In this document: positions 19,903 to 33,400 of the stretch, piece by piece
Layout of the letters: every line of letters begins with the position of its first letter
Position numbering within the stretch: the first letter of the stretch is position 1
Assembly (NCBI GenBank): GCA_029204225.1
Contig: CM055097.1
Location: 51,124,195-51,188,194, forward strand
DNA length: 64,000 bases
Source: Diphasiastrum complanatum
Taxonomy: Eukaryota > Streptophyta > Lycopodiopsida > Lycopodiales > Lycopodiaceae
Reading direction: 5' to 3'
Notes under the pieces: model-generated
The model's database searches: none
Told to the model about the DNA's origin: nothing
The model's input: only the letters and a program-made list of their open reading frames with translations
Made by a program: the position numbers and the translations under genes

Positions 19903-20922
19903 TGTTAAAATTTCACAATTCTAGCTTGACCAATTTTGGTCATATTGCTTGTTAATAGTCTTATGGTCAGGTTGTGGCTTGTCACACGTGCCATATAGCA
20001 TAGGATACTCTTTGTAATTCTCATTCCTAGCCTAGCATAGGAGTGACACCTTTGGAATGAGTCCAAAGTGTGGTTATATAAGCTAGAGAAATTCTAGGAG
20101 CTAAAAATAGCATGTTTTACATTGTTTTTGGATCTTGAGATCTTGACTCCATATTAGGGTGGATCCAATGACTTATCAGGTTAGATGTTAGAATTAGGTT
20201 ATGATAAGTACGGAGATGCCCTAAAACGTTCAGATCCATGCTTGAAATGTATAAATGTATAATGGGATCTCCATCAAAGTATCAAGAAAAATCAAGTTTT
20301 TCCACTTCTATCATCATTGTCTTTTGGTGGCGAGTTCTAGCTATTGGATGTGAGTGTTCTTATGCATTAATTGCTTGTTTTGGAAGGTACTGAACATGTT
20401 TACAGGTCTGAGAAGCTTGTTGTACTTTACTTTGGTTCATTTGATTAAATCTATGTGCCTAATGTGGAGTTAAATGCCAAATTTGCTAGTTTTGGTAACT
20501 AGTCTTGATTCTAGCTCCGATAGTTTGGATCTAGACCTTTGATTTGTGCATGCTCCATAACTTTTAGGATTGATTGGGATTCATTTTGCTATAAAATTTT
20601 GTCAAGGAAAACTCAAAAATCACATCTAAGATTCATATGCCATCAAATACAGGTTACAAATAGTCTATTTAAGCTCATTAGAGAGCATTAGAAGCTTCTA
20701 TTAGGTCCACCAAAGATCAGTAGGCCCAAATCCATCAAAAATGGATTTAGGAGGGCACCCACAAGGGGAACTTGGGTGGATTGCCTAAGCCTCCCACCAC
20801 GATATTGGGTGCATGGGGTTTTTTAATCAAAGGTAATTCCACTATCTTTTAGATTGTATACATGTTCACAGATTTCAGGTATTGTATGAAGAGTTATTCA
20901 TGCCCAAAATTCATTAAAAAAA
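19903..20922 (+). repeat. 3' LTR of nested Copia (right border uncertain)
   Basis: Starts TGTTAAAATTTCACAATTC after the purine tract. It contains ACACGTGCC and a TATA-like GGTTATATAAG (about 20071-20081), as in the LTRs of the Copia at 29036. The homology to copy B ends at 20922 in an A-run, so the true LTR end may lie before this point; there is no partner LTR to define it. Confidence 0.6.
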
Positions 20923-21401
20923 GATCTGTCTTAGAAGCACAGGGAATTCAAGATCAATGACATGGTGTTTTTGAGGGTCCCTACTCATCTAGGGGCTTGA
21001 AAACTGGTAAGTGTGTAAAGTTGGTGCCTAGGTATTGCATTCCTTTTAAGGTTATCCAAGTGATTAACAAGGTCGCATAAAAGCTAGACCTTCAAACTAA
21101 CGTTGGAATTCATCTTGCTTTTCACGTTAGTAAGTTAAAACCCTTGTTAGGAGTTGAGCAAACCCTGGTCCTATGGAAGATCTAGTAGAGCTTCATGATG
21201 AGTCCGCGAGTGGACCACCTAAACCCGAGACGATTATTACTAGTTGGCAAAGAACTTTAAGAAATAGAGTGCTTCGGGAATTTTTAATCAGGTGAAAGGG
21301 CAAGTCAAAAGAGTAAGCTACCTGGTAAAAAGAGGCTGATCTCTAGAAGAATTTTCCAAACTTTTCCTTATTAGGAAAATTTTAAGATTAGGGAGAAAGA
21401 A
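20923..21401 (+). pseudogene. Gypsy integrase C-terminal fragment
   Basis: The plus strand reads VFLRVPTHLGA, then VKLVPRYCIPFKVI, LDLQTNVGIHLAFHVSKLKPLL, equivalent to the GD.VFLR...KL.PR..GPF.I...HP.FHVS.LK pattern of Gypsy integrase C-termini. Stops are frequent. It ends at a purine-rich stretch (GGGAGAAAGA) before the LTR at 21402. Confidence 0.75.
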
Positions 21402-22264
21402 TGTTACATACCTATGTAACTAGAAATTCTTCAGTGACTCCTATGTACCTATTAAGTAACTGGGGGGCTAAATGGCGTATCACCCTTGGATAAGGGTAGG
21501 TGCATTTGGATTAAGGTACTTGAGTTAGCGTTGGATAAGGACATGGAAGTGTCTATGCCTTGGATGGAGGTATGGAACCTTGCGAGGTGTTAGAAGGACA
21601 TTACCATGGGTATTGGTCATTTTTCTAAACCTTGGGCCATGTTCACATAATTGGCCTTGGGCCAAAGTTTGCCATCACATATGGGTCATTTTTACCTAGT
21701 AGGAGGGCGCACCTACTATGGACCCTAGATGTCCCCATAACACCCAAGAAGAGGTTATTCATGAAACATTAGTTATGGAAGGAGTCTTTTGACCTTCCAC
21801 TAGCTTATGAGACTCTTGATCTTTCGTTTGGCAACCCACTTCTCATTTCCAATCTATAAGAGAGGGAGAGGGCGCCCATAGGAAGGGAGATTTCTTGTGG
21901 TGTGCTTGCTACTATTCATGATTAGTGTGGAAGCTAGAGTGTAAAGAGCAGTTTTTGTTGCTAGCTTACTCTTGAGAGGATCTCCATCTTTGGTATGAGA
22001 CTTAGATGAGGGTAGGATCTTGAGTATGATTGTGCTTGTGATGGTGGTTATGTGAATGATAGTGGTGTAACAAGGAAGTGCCAGATTGGCTTGCTTGTGC
22101 ATGGATCTAGCTATTGTTGGGTGGTGATTTCTTGAGGCCATTTGCATTTTTTTTTTAAAAAAAATCTTAGGGACATTGGAGGAAAGGCACCTTGGAGGGC
22201 TCTTTGGAGGCATTGTTAGACATCAACCCAAAAGCTTGGAGGGCAGCCCTTCCTTACTGTAAAA
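21402..22264 (+). repeat. Gypsy 3' LTR
   Basis: Starts TGTTACATACCTATGTAAC. Its last ~170 bp (TTGGCTTGCTTGTGCATGG ... CTTCCTTACTGTAAAA) match 62771-62940, where they are followed by a primer binding site. That match defines the right border as the end of an LTR. Confidence 0.7.
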
Positions 22265-23513
22265 TATCTCTATTACTATCATTACATTGAATATACAAGA
22301 TTTAACATAATTGGCTACTATCCACAATGGTAGAAGTAAATTCTAGACTTGTTGTCAAAACATGTTCATTAGCAAGTTGCAAATCGTCTCATGAGTAGTT
22401 AAAACCAAAACCTTGAATCTGAAAAACCATATTCACTCATTCACTTCACTTCCAACAAGTCGCTCGTGTGTTGCGGCCTCTTCTCATAGTTGTCCACCTC
22501 TCAACAGATACCATATATCAAACATGGGAAATAAACTCTACAATGTAGATTGATAATGCTTGGCGAGGTAGGGCTTTGGGGCAGGCTAGGAAATTATAGC
22601 TCAGTAGACCATGCCTCATCAAACAACCTTGTCTACTCTAGTGTCGTTATGTACATTTCGCATATGTACTAGTATAATGGGCAATCCTCACAAAATGATT
22701 AAATACATTAATTATGACATGCACATGTTTACTCGCCATTTTGTGGACCATATTTACCACCAAGAGCTACTTATTGCATGGAATGGGATTGAAATGGGCC
22801 ATGATTCCATAATACATAGTAACCAAGCACTTTTTGTGTTTGTAATTTATGAATAAAAAAATTACACCCGCAATGGAGACCTTGGCCATAATGCCTTGTA
22901 AATACTATGGTTTTGACATGTGTCGTGGCTAGGTGTCATGGCTCCATGTTTAGTTGTTTAACTTGTCATCAATGTGAGAAAAAAGTACAAAAAAGAGATG
23001 CATTGGAAGCAATTTTTACGTATGGTGGAAGGCCTCGTTTGAGGCCTTCTTTGCAGGGAGGGCAAGGGCCGGAGCCCGAGGGCCGGAGCCCGAGGGCAGG
23101 GCCTCAACTTGCAAGGAAGGCCTGAGGCCCAAGGGCCAAGGTCAAAAGGTAAAGAGAGAATGCACATTTTAGAGAGAGAATAAACATTCCTAAAAAAGAA
23201 TGCACATTCAAAGAGTGGTAAATTTAAAAGGAGAGAGAAAGGAGGATGCATAATCCTCTTATGAAAGTGCTTCCAAAATACACACAAAACCTAAGCACCT
23301 CTAGGGAAAGCTTTCATAAAGTTTGATAGAGATCTTAGGGTCCTCCATGAAATAAGTAGATTTAGCAGGAGTTCAGCACATGGATGGAGCACCACATGCA
23401 GTTGCCACCCATGCAGGCAAGTGAGGACCTCCAACCACACTTTAAACTTTGTAAATAAAAAGTGGCTGATTAAACGCGCAAGAGCGCCCGAGGACCGACG
23501 GCGCCTGAGATTC

Positions 23514-23556
<43 letters not shown>

Positions 23557-24165
23557 CTGTGCATACAGTCAATGACCATCAGCATCACCAGTGAAGTGAA
23601 CTGTGTGTGAGAGAGAGAGAATCACGGATGCGCACAGCTCCCGAGGGTGGTGAATCCAGACACAGATTGCCTCGATCAATCTTGTCGTGACAGCGAGAAC
23701 AGTTGGCTGAGATGACGCATCAGTAGTCGAGCAATTTGTGTGTATCCTACAATCAGCGCGAAAGCAACCTCTCTTATGTGTGCGAACTGGGGAGAGATTT
23801 TGTTCAGTACTACTTGGAGGAAGTAGCAAATGTGCTGCTGAGCTTTGTACAGGAACTAGAAGGGGAATCGAGATTGATGCTAGAGAATGAGAGAGGATAG
23901 CGTTTGGTTTGTGGATAACAATGGAAGTGAATTAGGAAGTCTACGTCTTGAAATCTAAGGACTCCGATGACACCTGAAAATATGCTACGGCGCTGCTTCA
24001 AGATAGTGTTACGCCATTAAAGAGGAAGGGAAGAACGAGAGAAAGAGCTCCAGAGTAGACATGAAAATATGCTAATTAGGCATGCGTAGAGTTACAACAT
24101 TAAAAAGTAGGAAAGAAACTAAAGTTCGCATTGTTGTTTGATTGGCACAACGAATAAAAGCAAGC
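22265..24165. other. Upstream region of the P450 gene, no gene found
   Basis: No conserved reading frame on either strand. It holds a GC-rich patch (23030-23125) with GGCCTC/GAGGCC inverted pieces and a 14-bp tandem GGGCCGGAGCCCGA, repeated GAATGCACATT words (23158-23210), and a GA microsatellite. The promoter of the P450 should lie in the last kilobase; I do not see an unambiguous TATA box. Confidence 0.5.
23517..23553. repeat. (GA)n microsatellite
   Basis: About 18 uninterrupted GA units followed by GTGACTG. A shorter GAGAGAGAGA run lies at about 23609-23620. Confidence 0.95.
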
Positions 24166-26989
24166 ATGATATTGATGATAGCTCTATTCGCTGTATTACT
24201 CGTACTGGTGTTTCCACAAATAATATTGCAATGGAAGACACGTAGACTGCTGTCCGGTAATGGCAAACGAGTTCCAATGGGAAACTGGTGGCTACCATGG
24301 ATCGGTTCAAACTTGGATTTCTTCTTCAATAGTCCCGACCAATTTTACAAGAAGAATTTTACCAGGTTTCTCCTGTTTCTGTGAATCTAGTGTCATCTAT
24401 ATGCACCATATCTTTATTCTATCTTAAATAATACTTTGTTTTGTACAGATATGGAACCATCTATTCAACACACATATTGGGCAGCCCCACTATCATGACA
24501 TCGACTCCAGAAGAGGCCAAGTTTGTCCTGGCATCAAGGCATAAATCCTTTCAAGCATGCTACCCTCCCTCCATCAAACGCGTGCTGAATCATCCTTCTT
24601 GGGAGGGAGATTTCCATTTACGAATAAGAAAAATAGTTCAAACGCCAATGCTTCCTGAAAGTTTACGACTGAATATGGCCAAGTTCGATAGCCTAGTTCG
24701 TTGGGTCTTGGCATCCTGGGACAAAAGGCCTTACATCATCACGCATGACGAAACAAGGAAGGTAAGATATATTGACACTTCCTAGATGTCGTAAAACTAT
24801 AATGCAAAGGGTGCGTATCATGAATGTGAAGCACAAAAATGTGATCAAAGATTAAAATAGTCTGCTTTGGTGAATACAGCCATATTCCTTTCACTAATAT
24901 GGGCAACTCTATATCCGGTCCGTTTGAGGAACACAACATTATTCAGAAACATTTGGCCTCACAAAACTTCAGTAATGTGTATATACTTTAATACTCGTAT
25001 ATTTTCTACGTGAGAACAGAGAAGTGTAGTCGTTAATTTGAAGTTCAAACTGTTTTTGGATAGGACATGCATTACCTTATAATGTTCTGACTAGTTTCAT
25101 GCCTCTCATTCTTTATCAGCTTGCCTTTCACATAGCCTTGTATATAAGCTGCACACTCCCTCCGAGCCACGATTCTGCCAAAATGCTTGAAGATTATGCG
25201 CATGTTTCTAATGGAGCTGTGTCGTTGCCCTTTGATATTCCAGGAACCAGATTTCACGTGGCTCTTAAGGTAGTATCTCTCATCTCGCGCTTGAATTGAT
25301 CTTATGATATGTTATTCCACTCTAATTGTATATCCAAAGCGTATAGTTCTCTTGTTTGTTTCTTGTAGGATTTGCAGGTCAATTATGGACTGTTTTTATG
25401 ATAAATTGTCCATTATTTTCAGAGAAGCAGAGAGATTTTGGCGACTTTGAACAACATTATCTTAAGGAGAAGAATGGAGAAGGTGGCATATGATGATATT
25501 CTCAATTCACTTATGGAGTCTAAGGACGAGAGTGGGAATTATCTTTCCAATAATGAGATCAGAGACATCCTAATGACGTTCCTCTTCGCTGGGCACGAGA
25601 CAACGGCAGTATTTCTTGTCTGGATTGTCAAATACTTAACAGAAAACCCAGACATTCTTGAGCAAGTCAAAGTAGGTTCTGCTTTTATCTAGTTAACTAC
25701 AAAAGTAGCAGTAAACCGAACAATAAACATAAATTAGTCGTTGCCAAAGGTTATCTGGCGTTCTGCATGCTTGAAGGAACCAATGTTTGAGAATACTTAG
25801 TCCGAGAGAGAGAGTTGCTGATGATAGGATTTTTGAAACAACTATTTCGTTTCGTGTTTTGCAGATCGAACAAGGTATGGTGAAAATGTCAAAAGAGGAA
25901 AATGAGCCATTGTCATGGTCTGATCTCAAAAATATGCCACTAACTTCACGGGTATCTTTCTGATCTTCAGCTATCACGTATTTTCGTCAGAATACTTTTG
26001 TTCGTGCAAATGCTATTCTGGAATTTGATGATGAAAGGAATATATCTCATGCAAAAACGCTGCAGGTTGTGCAAGAGACATTACGGTTGTCCAACGTTGC
26101 ACCATTCTCTCCACGTGAAGTATTGGAAGATGTTGAGTACAAAGGTGAGCATTCTCGTAATTAACGAGGGTGGCTAGCTTCAAGTAGCTCTAGAGGAACA
26201 TAAAATATCTCATCAGAAATAATGTCAGATTAGGAAAAGAGTGCAAGTAAACGGTAGAGCAGTGAGCACATGGTCAACTCCTTAACTCAAGTATGCAACA
26301 TGTTCTCTTAGATCTCTAGACTGTAGTAGCATTATGTATCGATGAAGTATGCGTTCAATCCCACTTCCCACTAGTCAAGCTACTAAAGTTCAAAAAGTGT
26401 GGGCCATCCTTGATTTTCTATTAGTAATTTGTAAGGTTACTTGTTACTTACTCTATAGGGTGAAAAGTCAAAAGTCGGAGAACTTTAATTTTGGAGTATC
26501 TAGTGTTGGTAAGTCAAAAGGAAAAAATTGATAACTTTGAAATTTTCTAGGACCTAGTTCGCTCATAGTTATTCTCACAACCCTTAAAATCTGCACCTAT
26601 AAATATTCAAAGTTTGTAAAGTCATTTTTACCAATTATGGGTTGTATCATAATGTTTTTACCACTGCTTTGAACGTTGTAGATCTTCTTGCAAGATTTTT
26701 GATTGGCTGAAAATCTAAGAGCATTAAACCAAGAGTCTAGACTCTACACTTGGATAGTACACTTGAATATCAAATTAGCCACCAATTTGGTAAAAATTTC
26801 AGAGCAGATTTATCAAAAACAAGACGTGGAAACTACACTTGAATATAGAACTTATAAGTAAAACTAATGCAATAAAAACTATATATTTATTGATGAAATG
26901 CACAATTTTCATTGGAGTCATTCTCGTGATGGTCGGTTGGATTGTGCTATCGCTAGCCGCAGCCCACAATCAAATCCTAACATCGTTGC

Positions 26990-27031
<42 letters not shown>

Positions 27032-27735
27032 ACACACACAAACACACAAAGACCTTATAAACACGTGTTTTCATACAGGCGTCTATTTTCCCAAGGGATG
27101 GAAGGTCCAGGTTTACTACCGCCATTTTCACCTCAGCCAGGAGTACTATAAGGATCCTTACAAGTTTGATCCCTCAAGGTTCGAGGTAATGCTCTCGATG
27201 TTGGTAACTTTCCATGCTCATTAGACTAAATGTACAAACGAGATCCTTCAGATGCTGCATAAGATCATTGCGCCAAAATCTATAACAAATGACTAACATT
27301 ATGATAACACCCATAAACTTTTGTTCTGGGATCCCATGCAGGTTCCTCCAAAGCCATCAACTTACACCCCATTTGGCAACGGCATTAGACTTTGTCCTGG
27401 AAGCGAGATCGTGAAGGTAGAGGCACTGTTATTCGTCCACATTCTCGTTACAACATATAGGTAAGCAAATTCTTCATCTCTTTGCGGCTATTGATTTGTG
27501 ATCATACTTAAAATTGGATCACTAAGAGTACAACTTCATAGCTTCTATAAAAGCTTCTTAGAAATTCAAGAATAACTAGCTCAAAGTTATCTTCAACTAA
27601 CAGGTAAACATGTAGACTGATATGGGTTGAATTTGCAGCTGGAAGATCGTCGGGCCTGATAGGGGAACCCAATACTGGCCCACTCCTCGGCCAAAAGGTG
27701 GCCTTCAACTAGAAGTCTCAAGAATCATCAAATAA
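24166..27735 (+). CDS. Cytochrome P450, 85 clan, CYP707-like; nine exons
   Basis: Exons 24166-24365, 24449-24761, 25120-25269, 25423-25671, 25865-25951, 26066-26144, 27079-27185, 27342-27460, 27639-27735 join in phase to 466 codons plus TAA; every intron is GT-AG. Features: hydrophobic ER anchor (residues 2-20), WLPWIGSN hinge, I-helix AGHETT (277-282), K-helix ETLR (337-340), FDPSRFE (389-395, PERF region), and heme motif [10 protein letters not shown] with Cys413. MPLTSRVVQETLR, DVEYKG, FPKGWKV and [13 protein letters not shown] are close to CYP707A (ABA 8'-hydroxylases), and 466 residues is that family's length. The I-helix AGHETT differs from the AARDTT I recall in CYP707A, so the substrate may be another terpenoid or steroid. 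No defect seen. It is a haem monooxygenase anchored to the ER and needing cytochrome P450 reductase. Confidence 0.88.
26991..27050. repeat. Compound (GA)n(CA)n microsatellite in P450 intron 6
   Basis: GGGAGAGAGAGA... changes to ACACACACAC at about 27030, about 30 bp before the exon 7 acceptor region (CATACAG at 27078). The intron (26145-27078) is the gene's longest. Confidence 0.9.
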
Positions 27736-29030
27736 AGACTCTCCACATAACGATTTTTCAATACTGGCGCAGCTGACACGATTGATATGTATGTGCATAA
27801 GTGCCAAACTATGCTGCTGTTACAAATATCACATGATCCCAACTCTACATTTGCCCGAAACCGTAATTTTAGTATTTATAACATGGTTCACTTGTGGCCT
27901 AATGCTTTCAAATTTTTTGATTGGATTGCCTCGCTATAATTTGGCAAATTATTTAATGCTTTACAGGCAGCTATAGAAGGCTGGCCTCTAGAATAAGAGC
28001 ATTTGAATGAAAATAATAGGGAGAGTGGATATTATCACCACTAAGATTGATGGACATTATTGTAATATTGAGATTGCTAAGAGATATTTTTTATTGCCTT
28101 GCTCTAGATAAATAAACACCAAATTCTCTAAAATTGATTGTATTTCTACAACTAATAGATGTGATTTTGAAAAAGTTCATTGAAAAATTTGAGGCGTTTC
28201 GTAGTTTCTATGTGTGATTTTTTCCATTTCTCCACTGTGTGCAATACCATACTTGCGATTTTTCCACTTTCAAGGGTGTAGGCCTTTCACAAACAATTGG
28301 TTGGTGATAAGAATAGTATCACTTCTAGACAAAACCTACAACAATAATTAGATATAAAAGAAAGAGTATTGGCCAAAATTGGGTACCCTCATTGCAACAA
28401 GAGCTTTATGAATTTTTACCAAAAAATAGTATAAGTACATGCTCTTAGCCATTTCTGAGAATGACTTTGGCTCTTTCACTATGAACATTATACACATTGG
28501 AACGAAAGATTTCTGGTCTCAAATCTCAAGTTTGACAAAAGACACTTCAAGAAATTAGAGGCTTTCCAACACTATTTTGGAGCGTTTTAAAAAAGATAGC
28601 AAAAAAAATGGGTGTTGGGTGGTCAATGGCTCGAGGCATTTGAGTGTTTGACTGATCATAGTATATACCTCAAAAATAGTTTTGGTATAATTCTTACAAT
28701 TAGCATCTTTTTTCAATGAATATTCCAAGGCATATACCATCATTGATGAACAAATGCAACCCTCGGTATAAGTCTTGAAATAGTACAAAATTGGTCTTGA
28801 TTAGAGTTTCATAATTATATGGTTATGAACACATGGAATTTGATTCTATATCAACAATAGGCCATATATACAAGTGAAAACCAAAATCTAATAATATACT
28901 ACATAACAAAAATGTAATCATCACAAATAACATAGGTTTGTGTCATGCCAATTAACAAAATAAGTAGAGCAATTCATATAATTAGTATTAGAGTTAGTTG
29001 TAGTACATCAATAGTTTGTTTAATTTATTC
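27736..29030. other. Intergenic spacer 3' of P450
   Basis: AT-rich with no recognisable gene or element. The P450 polyadenylation region should lie in its first 300 bases. It ends in the ATTAT target duplication of the next Copia. Confidence 0.6.
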
Positions 29031-29035
29031 ATTAT

Positions 29036-29870
29036 TGTGAAAATGTCAAAATCATGCTTGATCTAGGCCAAAATCATGTACATATTATGTTTACACATGT
29101 GTGAAGCCTGTTCCCACATGTGAATTAAATGCATTTATCATTTAGATGAGTCATATAGGTTGTATATACCATTTCATTTGAGATCTAGTGGCTAAAATGG
29201 CCAATCTAGTTTTCTAGCTATATGCCACTTGGCATCATTTTATTGGTAGGAAAAGCTATTTCACATGGATAGGAGTGATCTCACACGTGCCAAGGATAGC
29301 TCACATGTGTCAAAACATCAGTAGTAGATGAGATCCAACTTGTAGTAGATATTTGTGCAAGTCCCTATAAATTAGAAAAATTGCCTAAAATCAAGGGAGG
29401 TGGCTATAAGTTAGGAAACTTGGTCCATGTGCCATATTGATGATTATTGGTGGATCCTTTGATGAGTAGGCACTCTCACACGTGCCAAATCAGCTGAGTA
29501 AGCATCAGCTCTTGTGTATATATAGTGGCTCATTTGGCCATAATTGACATGGAAGCTAAATCTTGGTTTTGGAGCAATTCTAGTGTGTTCTCTCTATTTG
29601 TCTTGTGTTTTTATGCATTGATTGGGTTCTAAACTTAGTATACTTTATTCTCAGCCTACTGTCCGTACTCTGACATGTTTTCACACGTGTGAAACCAGCA
29701 AGTACAAGTTTTGATCAATAATGATTGTTCTTGTTAGATTTATTCATCTAGATTTGATCTAAATGCCATCTAATCTTGTGTAGATTGATAGGTTGATCTA
29801 ATCTAACATCCAATCACACTTGTGGATCTGATTCAGATCTATTCTTGGTCCATTATGTTGTACTTTGACA
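29036..29870 (+). repeat. Copia 5' LTR
   Basis: TG...CA ends. It contains several CACGTG/CACATG-type words (for example TCACACGTGCC near 29280 and TTTCACACGTGTGAAA near 29690) and a TATATATAG box near 29516, as expected for an LTR promoter. Confidence 0.92.
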
Positions 29871-29883
29871 TGGTATCAGAGCC
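29871..29883 (+). other. Primer binding site, initiator Met tRNA
   Basis: TGGTATCAGAGCC directly abuts the LTR end. Confidence 0.9.
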
Positions 29884-30456
29884 AAGTACAAGTGCATTTA
29901 AGACATTGATCTAAAACTATTCCCAAATTGGCAGGTTTTTGAAAACAAGCTAATATTGAGGTAGCGAGTTGGAATGGATAGCTAGAACCAAGATATTTGT
30001 ACCAAATCTTGTTGTGGGCTGCAGGTGTACCTTCCACACGTGTGGGGCTGTACAGAACCTGTTTTGAACAGTAATTTTTATTTTGATGCAATTTGAGCTT
30101 CATACACCCAATTTGAGTCAATTTAGTGCATTTTTCAAGCTTTTACTTGCATTGTTTCTATTCCATTGATTTGTTCTTGGTTTAGATCAATCATATAGGT
30201 GGATTAAAGCTTGTTTATAGTACATTGAAGTTGATTCTCTATTTTTTTTTAGTGTACCTTGAAGTTGAGAGGGATTGAGTGCTATAAACCAAAGATTAAG
30301 GAGTGAATTTGCAAAGTTGAGATTGTAATCTATAGATCCATCATTCTAGATTTGTTCTAAAGTGGTAGGGTCGGGTCTACAAGCTTATTGATTGCTAGAA
30401 GACACTATAGGTTCAGATCTCTAAGCATCTAAGTTTCAAGTGCATTTACACTAATA

Positions 30457-33400
30457 ATGGCATCAATGGGTGGCTTCTTACTTGAAGCTAGTGAAAGGCT
30501 TTCATCAACAAATGATGCCATTTGGAAAGTTCGAATGGAATCATTATTTGTACTTCATGATTTGTATGACATTGTTCTTGGTGTGGAAGAAGAACCTCAA
30601 GTATCTCAAGAATTAGTAAAGTACAAGAAGAGATTTAGGTTGTCATTACATTGCTTGAAAATGAATGTAAGTAATGACTTGTTGAAAGAGATCTCATCTT
30701 GTAGCACATCCAAAGAGCATGGGATTCACTGAAATCTATTTATGAATCCAAAAATACTTCAAGAATACTCATGCTAAGAAATCAAATACTTCAAAGCATG
30801 AAAGGAAGTAATGAAAGTGCCCAAGATTATGTTCTTCGGATCAAATCCTTGAATATTGAGTTATCTTCCATTAGTGACAAGATTCAAGACAATGAGCTAG
30901 TTCAAATCATCTTGAATGGATTAGGAAATGAAAATTATAATCTAGCTCAAACATTTGCTATTCAAGATCAACTTCCTACTGTTGAAAAACTTCATAGTGT
31001 GCTAGTTTCTGAGGATAGTAGGATGCTTCATATCAAGAATAGGATTGGTTCTCTTTCTTTGATTGATGGTGATGAGAAAGCTAACTTTTATTTGAAAGGC
31101 AAGAAGAAGAAGGTTCCATCCAAGAAGACCCAAGATGTGGAGGTCGAGAGCAAGGATGGAGCTTCAAGTTCAAAAGGCAAGAGTAAGAAGGACAAGAAGA
31201 AGCTTAAGTGTTTTTTCTGTGGTAAGAAAGGACACTTTGCATCTGAGTGTTACAAGAAGAAGAATGCCCAAGAGAAGGACAACCATGGCAACCTTGTGCT
31301 TGAGGAGGAGGATCAATGCAACTTATCTTTGATGGCTTCCTTAACACAAACATCTAATCACAACACACGGTGGATTGATAGTGGGGCTAGTTCCCACATG
31401 ACTCACCAAAAGGACTACTTTTCTACCTTACTTTCTTACAATAACTCTAAGAAGTTTACCTTTACTGCAAGTGATCAAGAATGTGAGATTGTAGGAATTG
31501 GATCCATTCCATTATGTCTTGGATCATCTAAGAAAGTAGATCTAGACAATGTTCTTTATGTACCTTCTATCACAAAGAACTTGTTAAGTGTTGGTCAACT
31601 TATGGATAGTGGATTAGATGTTCATTTCAAGCATGGAGCATGTTCCATCCTGAAGAATGATAAATGTATTACTAATGGCTTTAAGCAAGGAAGGTTATTT
31701 AAGTTGGATGCTAATGTGATGGTTGTAAGTGTTAACATGGCAAGGGAGGAGCTCTCTCAAGTGGAGCTATGGCACAAGAGGTTAGGCCATCCTAACTACA
31801 AAGCTATGGACACCATGGTGAACAAAGAGCTAGCAATTGGACTTCCCAAAGCCATATCCAAGTGTGGCAAGCTCTATGAAGCTTGTGGACTCTCCAAGTC
31901 TCATAAGCAACCTTTCAAGAGATCTTTGACAAGATCTAACTCTCCTCTTGATCTTATTCACTCGGATGTTCACTCTTTTTCACATGAATCTAATGGTGGA
32001 GCTCTTATGTATGTCACTTTTATTGATGATAAATCAAGAAACTCTTGGATTTACCTCTTGTCTAAGAAAAGTGAAGTGTTTGAAACCTTTGTGAAGTTCA
32101 AAACTCTTGTAGAAAAGCAACTTAATGCTAGCTTGAAAGTATTAAGATGTGATAATGGAGGGGAGTACATCTCCAATAGTATGAAAGAGTTTTGTCAAAC
32201 TAATGGCATTAGAAGAGAGTTTACTTGCACATACACCCCACAACAAAATGGGATGGCCGAGAGGAAAAATAGAACACTATGTGAGTGTGCTAAAGCATTG
32301 AGATTAGATGCATCACTTCCTATTTCATTTTGGGGAGAACTATTTTATGTGCAAACTTTCTATGTAATAGAATGACTAATAGTGCCATTGGAGGTCTCAC
32401 ACCTTATGAAGCATTGTATGGCAAAAAGCCAAATCTTAGTGATTTGAAATTTTTTGGATGTACTTGTTATGTACACATTCCTTTAGAAGTAAGGAAAAAG
32501 AAAGATGCTACTTTATTTAAAGGCATCTTTGTTGGTTATAGTGAAAATAGTAAAGCATATAGGATATTTGATCCTATTACCAAGAAAGTTGTTGTAAGTA
32601 GAGATGTACTTTTTGATGAATCTCTCAATGGCAAAGAGAAGGTACTTTCCAACAACTCTCATCTTATCAATGATCATGCTATGGCCGAGGATGAGCTTCA
32701 AGGAGTTGAAGACCAAGAGGATCTTGCTCAACATCCAAAGGAGCCAAGAAGGTCAACAAGAGTGAGGGCCGAGCCATCAAGGCTCACTTATAGTGACAAA
32801 GGAAAACAAAGGGAAGATTCTCAACTACACACCTCTTATTATTTCTTGACTACTATGCTTGAAGAACCAACATGTTTTGAAGAAGCAATTAAGTCTCAAA
32901 GTTGGAAGGATGATATGCAAGTAGAGTTTGATGCTTTGTTGGAAAATCAAACTTGGGATCTTGTTAATCTGCCTTATGTAAAGAAGCCTCTTACTTGTAA
33001 ATGGATATATAAATTGAAGTATAATAAAGATGGTTTCATTCATAAGTATAAAGCAAGACTTGTAGCAAAAGGTTTTTTACAAGTCAAAGGCATAGATTAT
33101 GATGAAACCTTTGCTCCTGTTGCAAAGCCTGTAGCCATTAGATTGATCATATTCCTTGCTACTTCTTTCAAGTGGGAGCTCTTTCAACTTGATGTGACAA
33201 ATGCTTTCTTGAATGGATTCTTGGAGGAGGAAATTTACATGTGCCAACCTGAGGGCTTCAACAAAGATGAGAAGAAGACAAAGTGTGTTTTTTGAAGAAG
33301 AGTCTTTATGGACTCAAGCAAGCACCTAGAGCTTGGTACTCTAGGTTGCATTCTTATCTTATTTCCATTGGATATGTTGTAAGTTCTTATGAACCATCAT

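Larger units (their letters stand above)
8421..20922 (+). repeat. Copy A of 12,502-bp composite block
   Basis: Every base from 8421 to 20922 has a counterpart exactly 41,600 bp downstream. By eye I count about 25 substitutions (for example 8704, 9411, 10066, 12120, 13867, 15284, 19957) and no indel. Both borders are sharp: left inside the Copia gag start, right at a short A-run after CATTAAAAA. The flanks of the two copies are unrelated at both ends, and I see no target-site duplication around copy B. Confidence 0.95.

Noticed and set aside
21854-22213. Minus-strand 119-codon frame
   Set aside because: It lies within a Gypsy LTR and has no recognisable composition or domain.
23030-23125. GC-rich patch as an ncRNA or CpG promoter
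   Set aside because: It is a short duplication of GGGCCGGAGCCCGA with inverted GGCCTC words; nothing links it to transcription.
24142-24165. Starting the P450 at TTG 24142
   Set aside because: That position is not ATG. The first ATG in frame, at 24166, leads directly into the hydrophobic anchor.
26898-27224. 108-codon frame spanning the GA/CA microsatellite
   Set aside because: It is an artefact of the repeat merging intron sequence with P450 exon 7; the splice acceptor at 27078 explains the real coding part.
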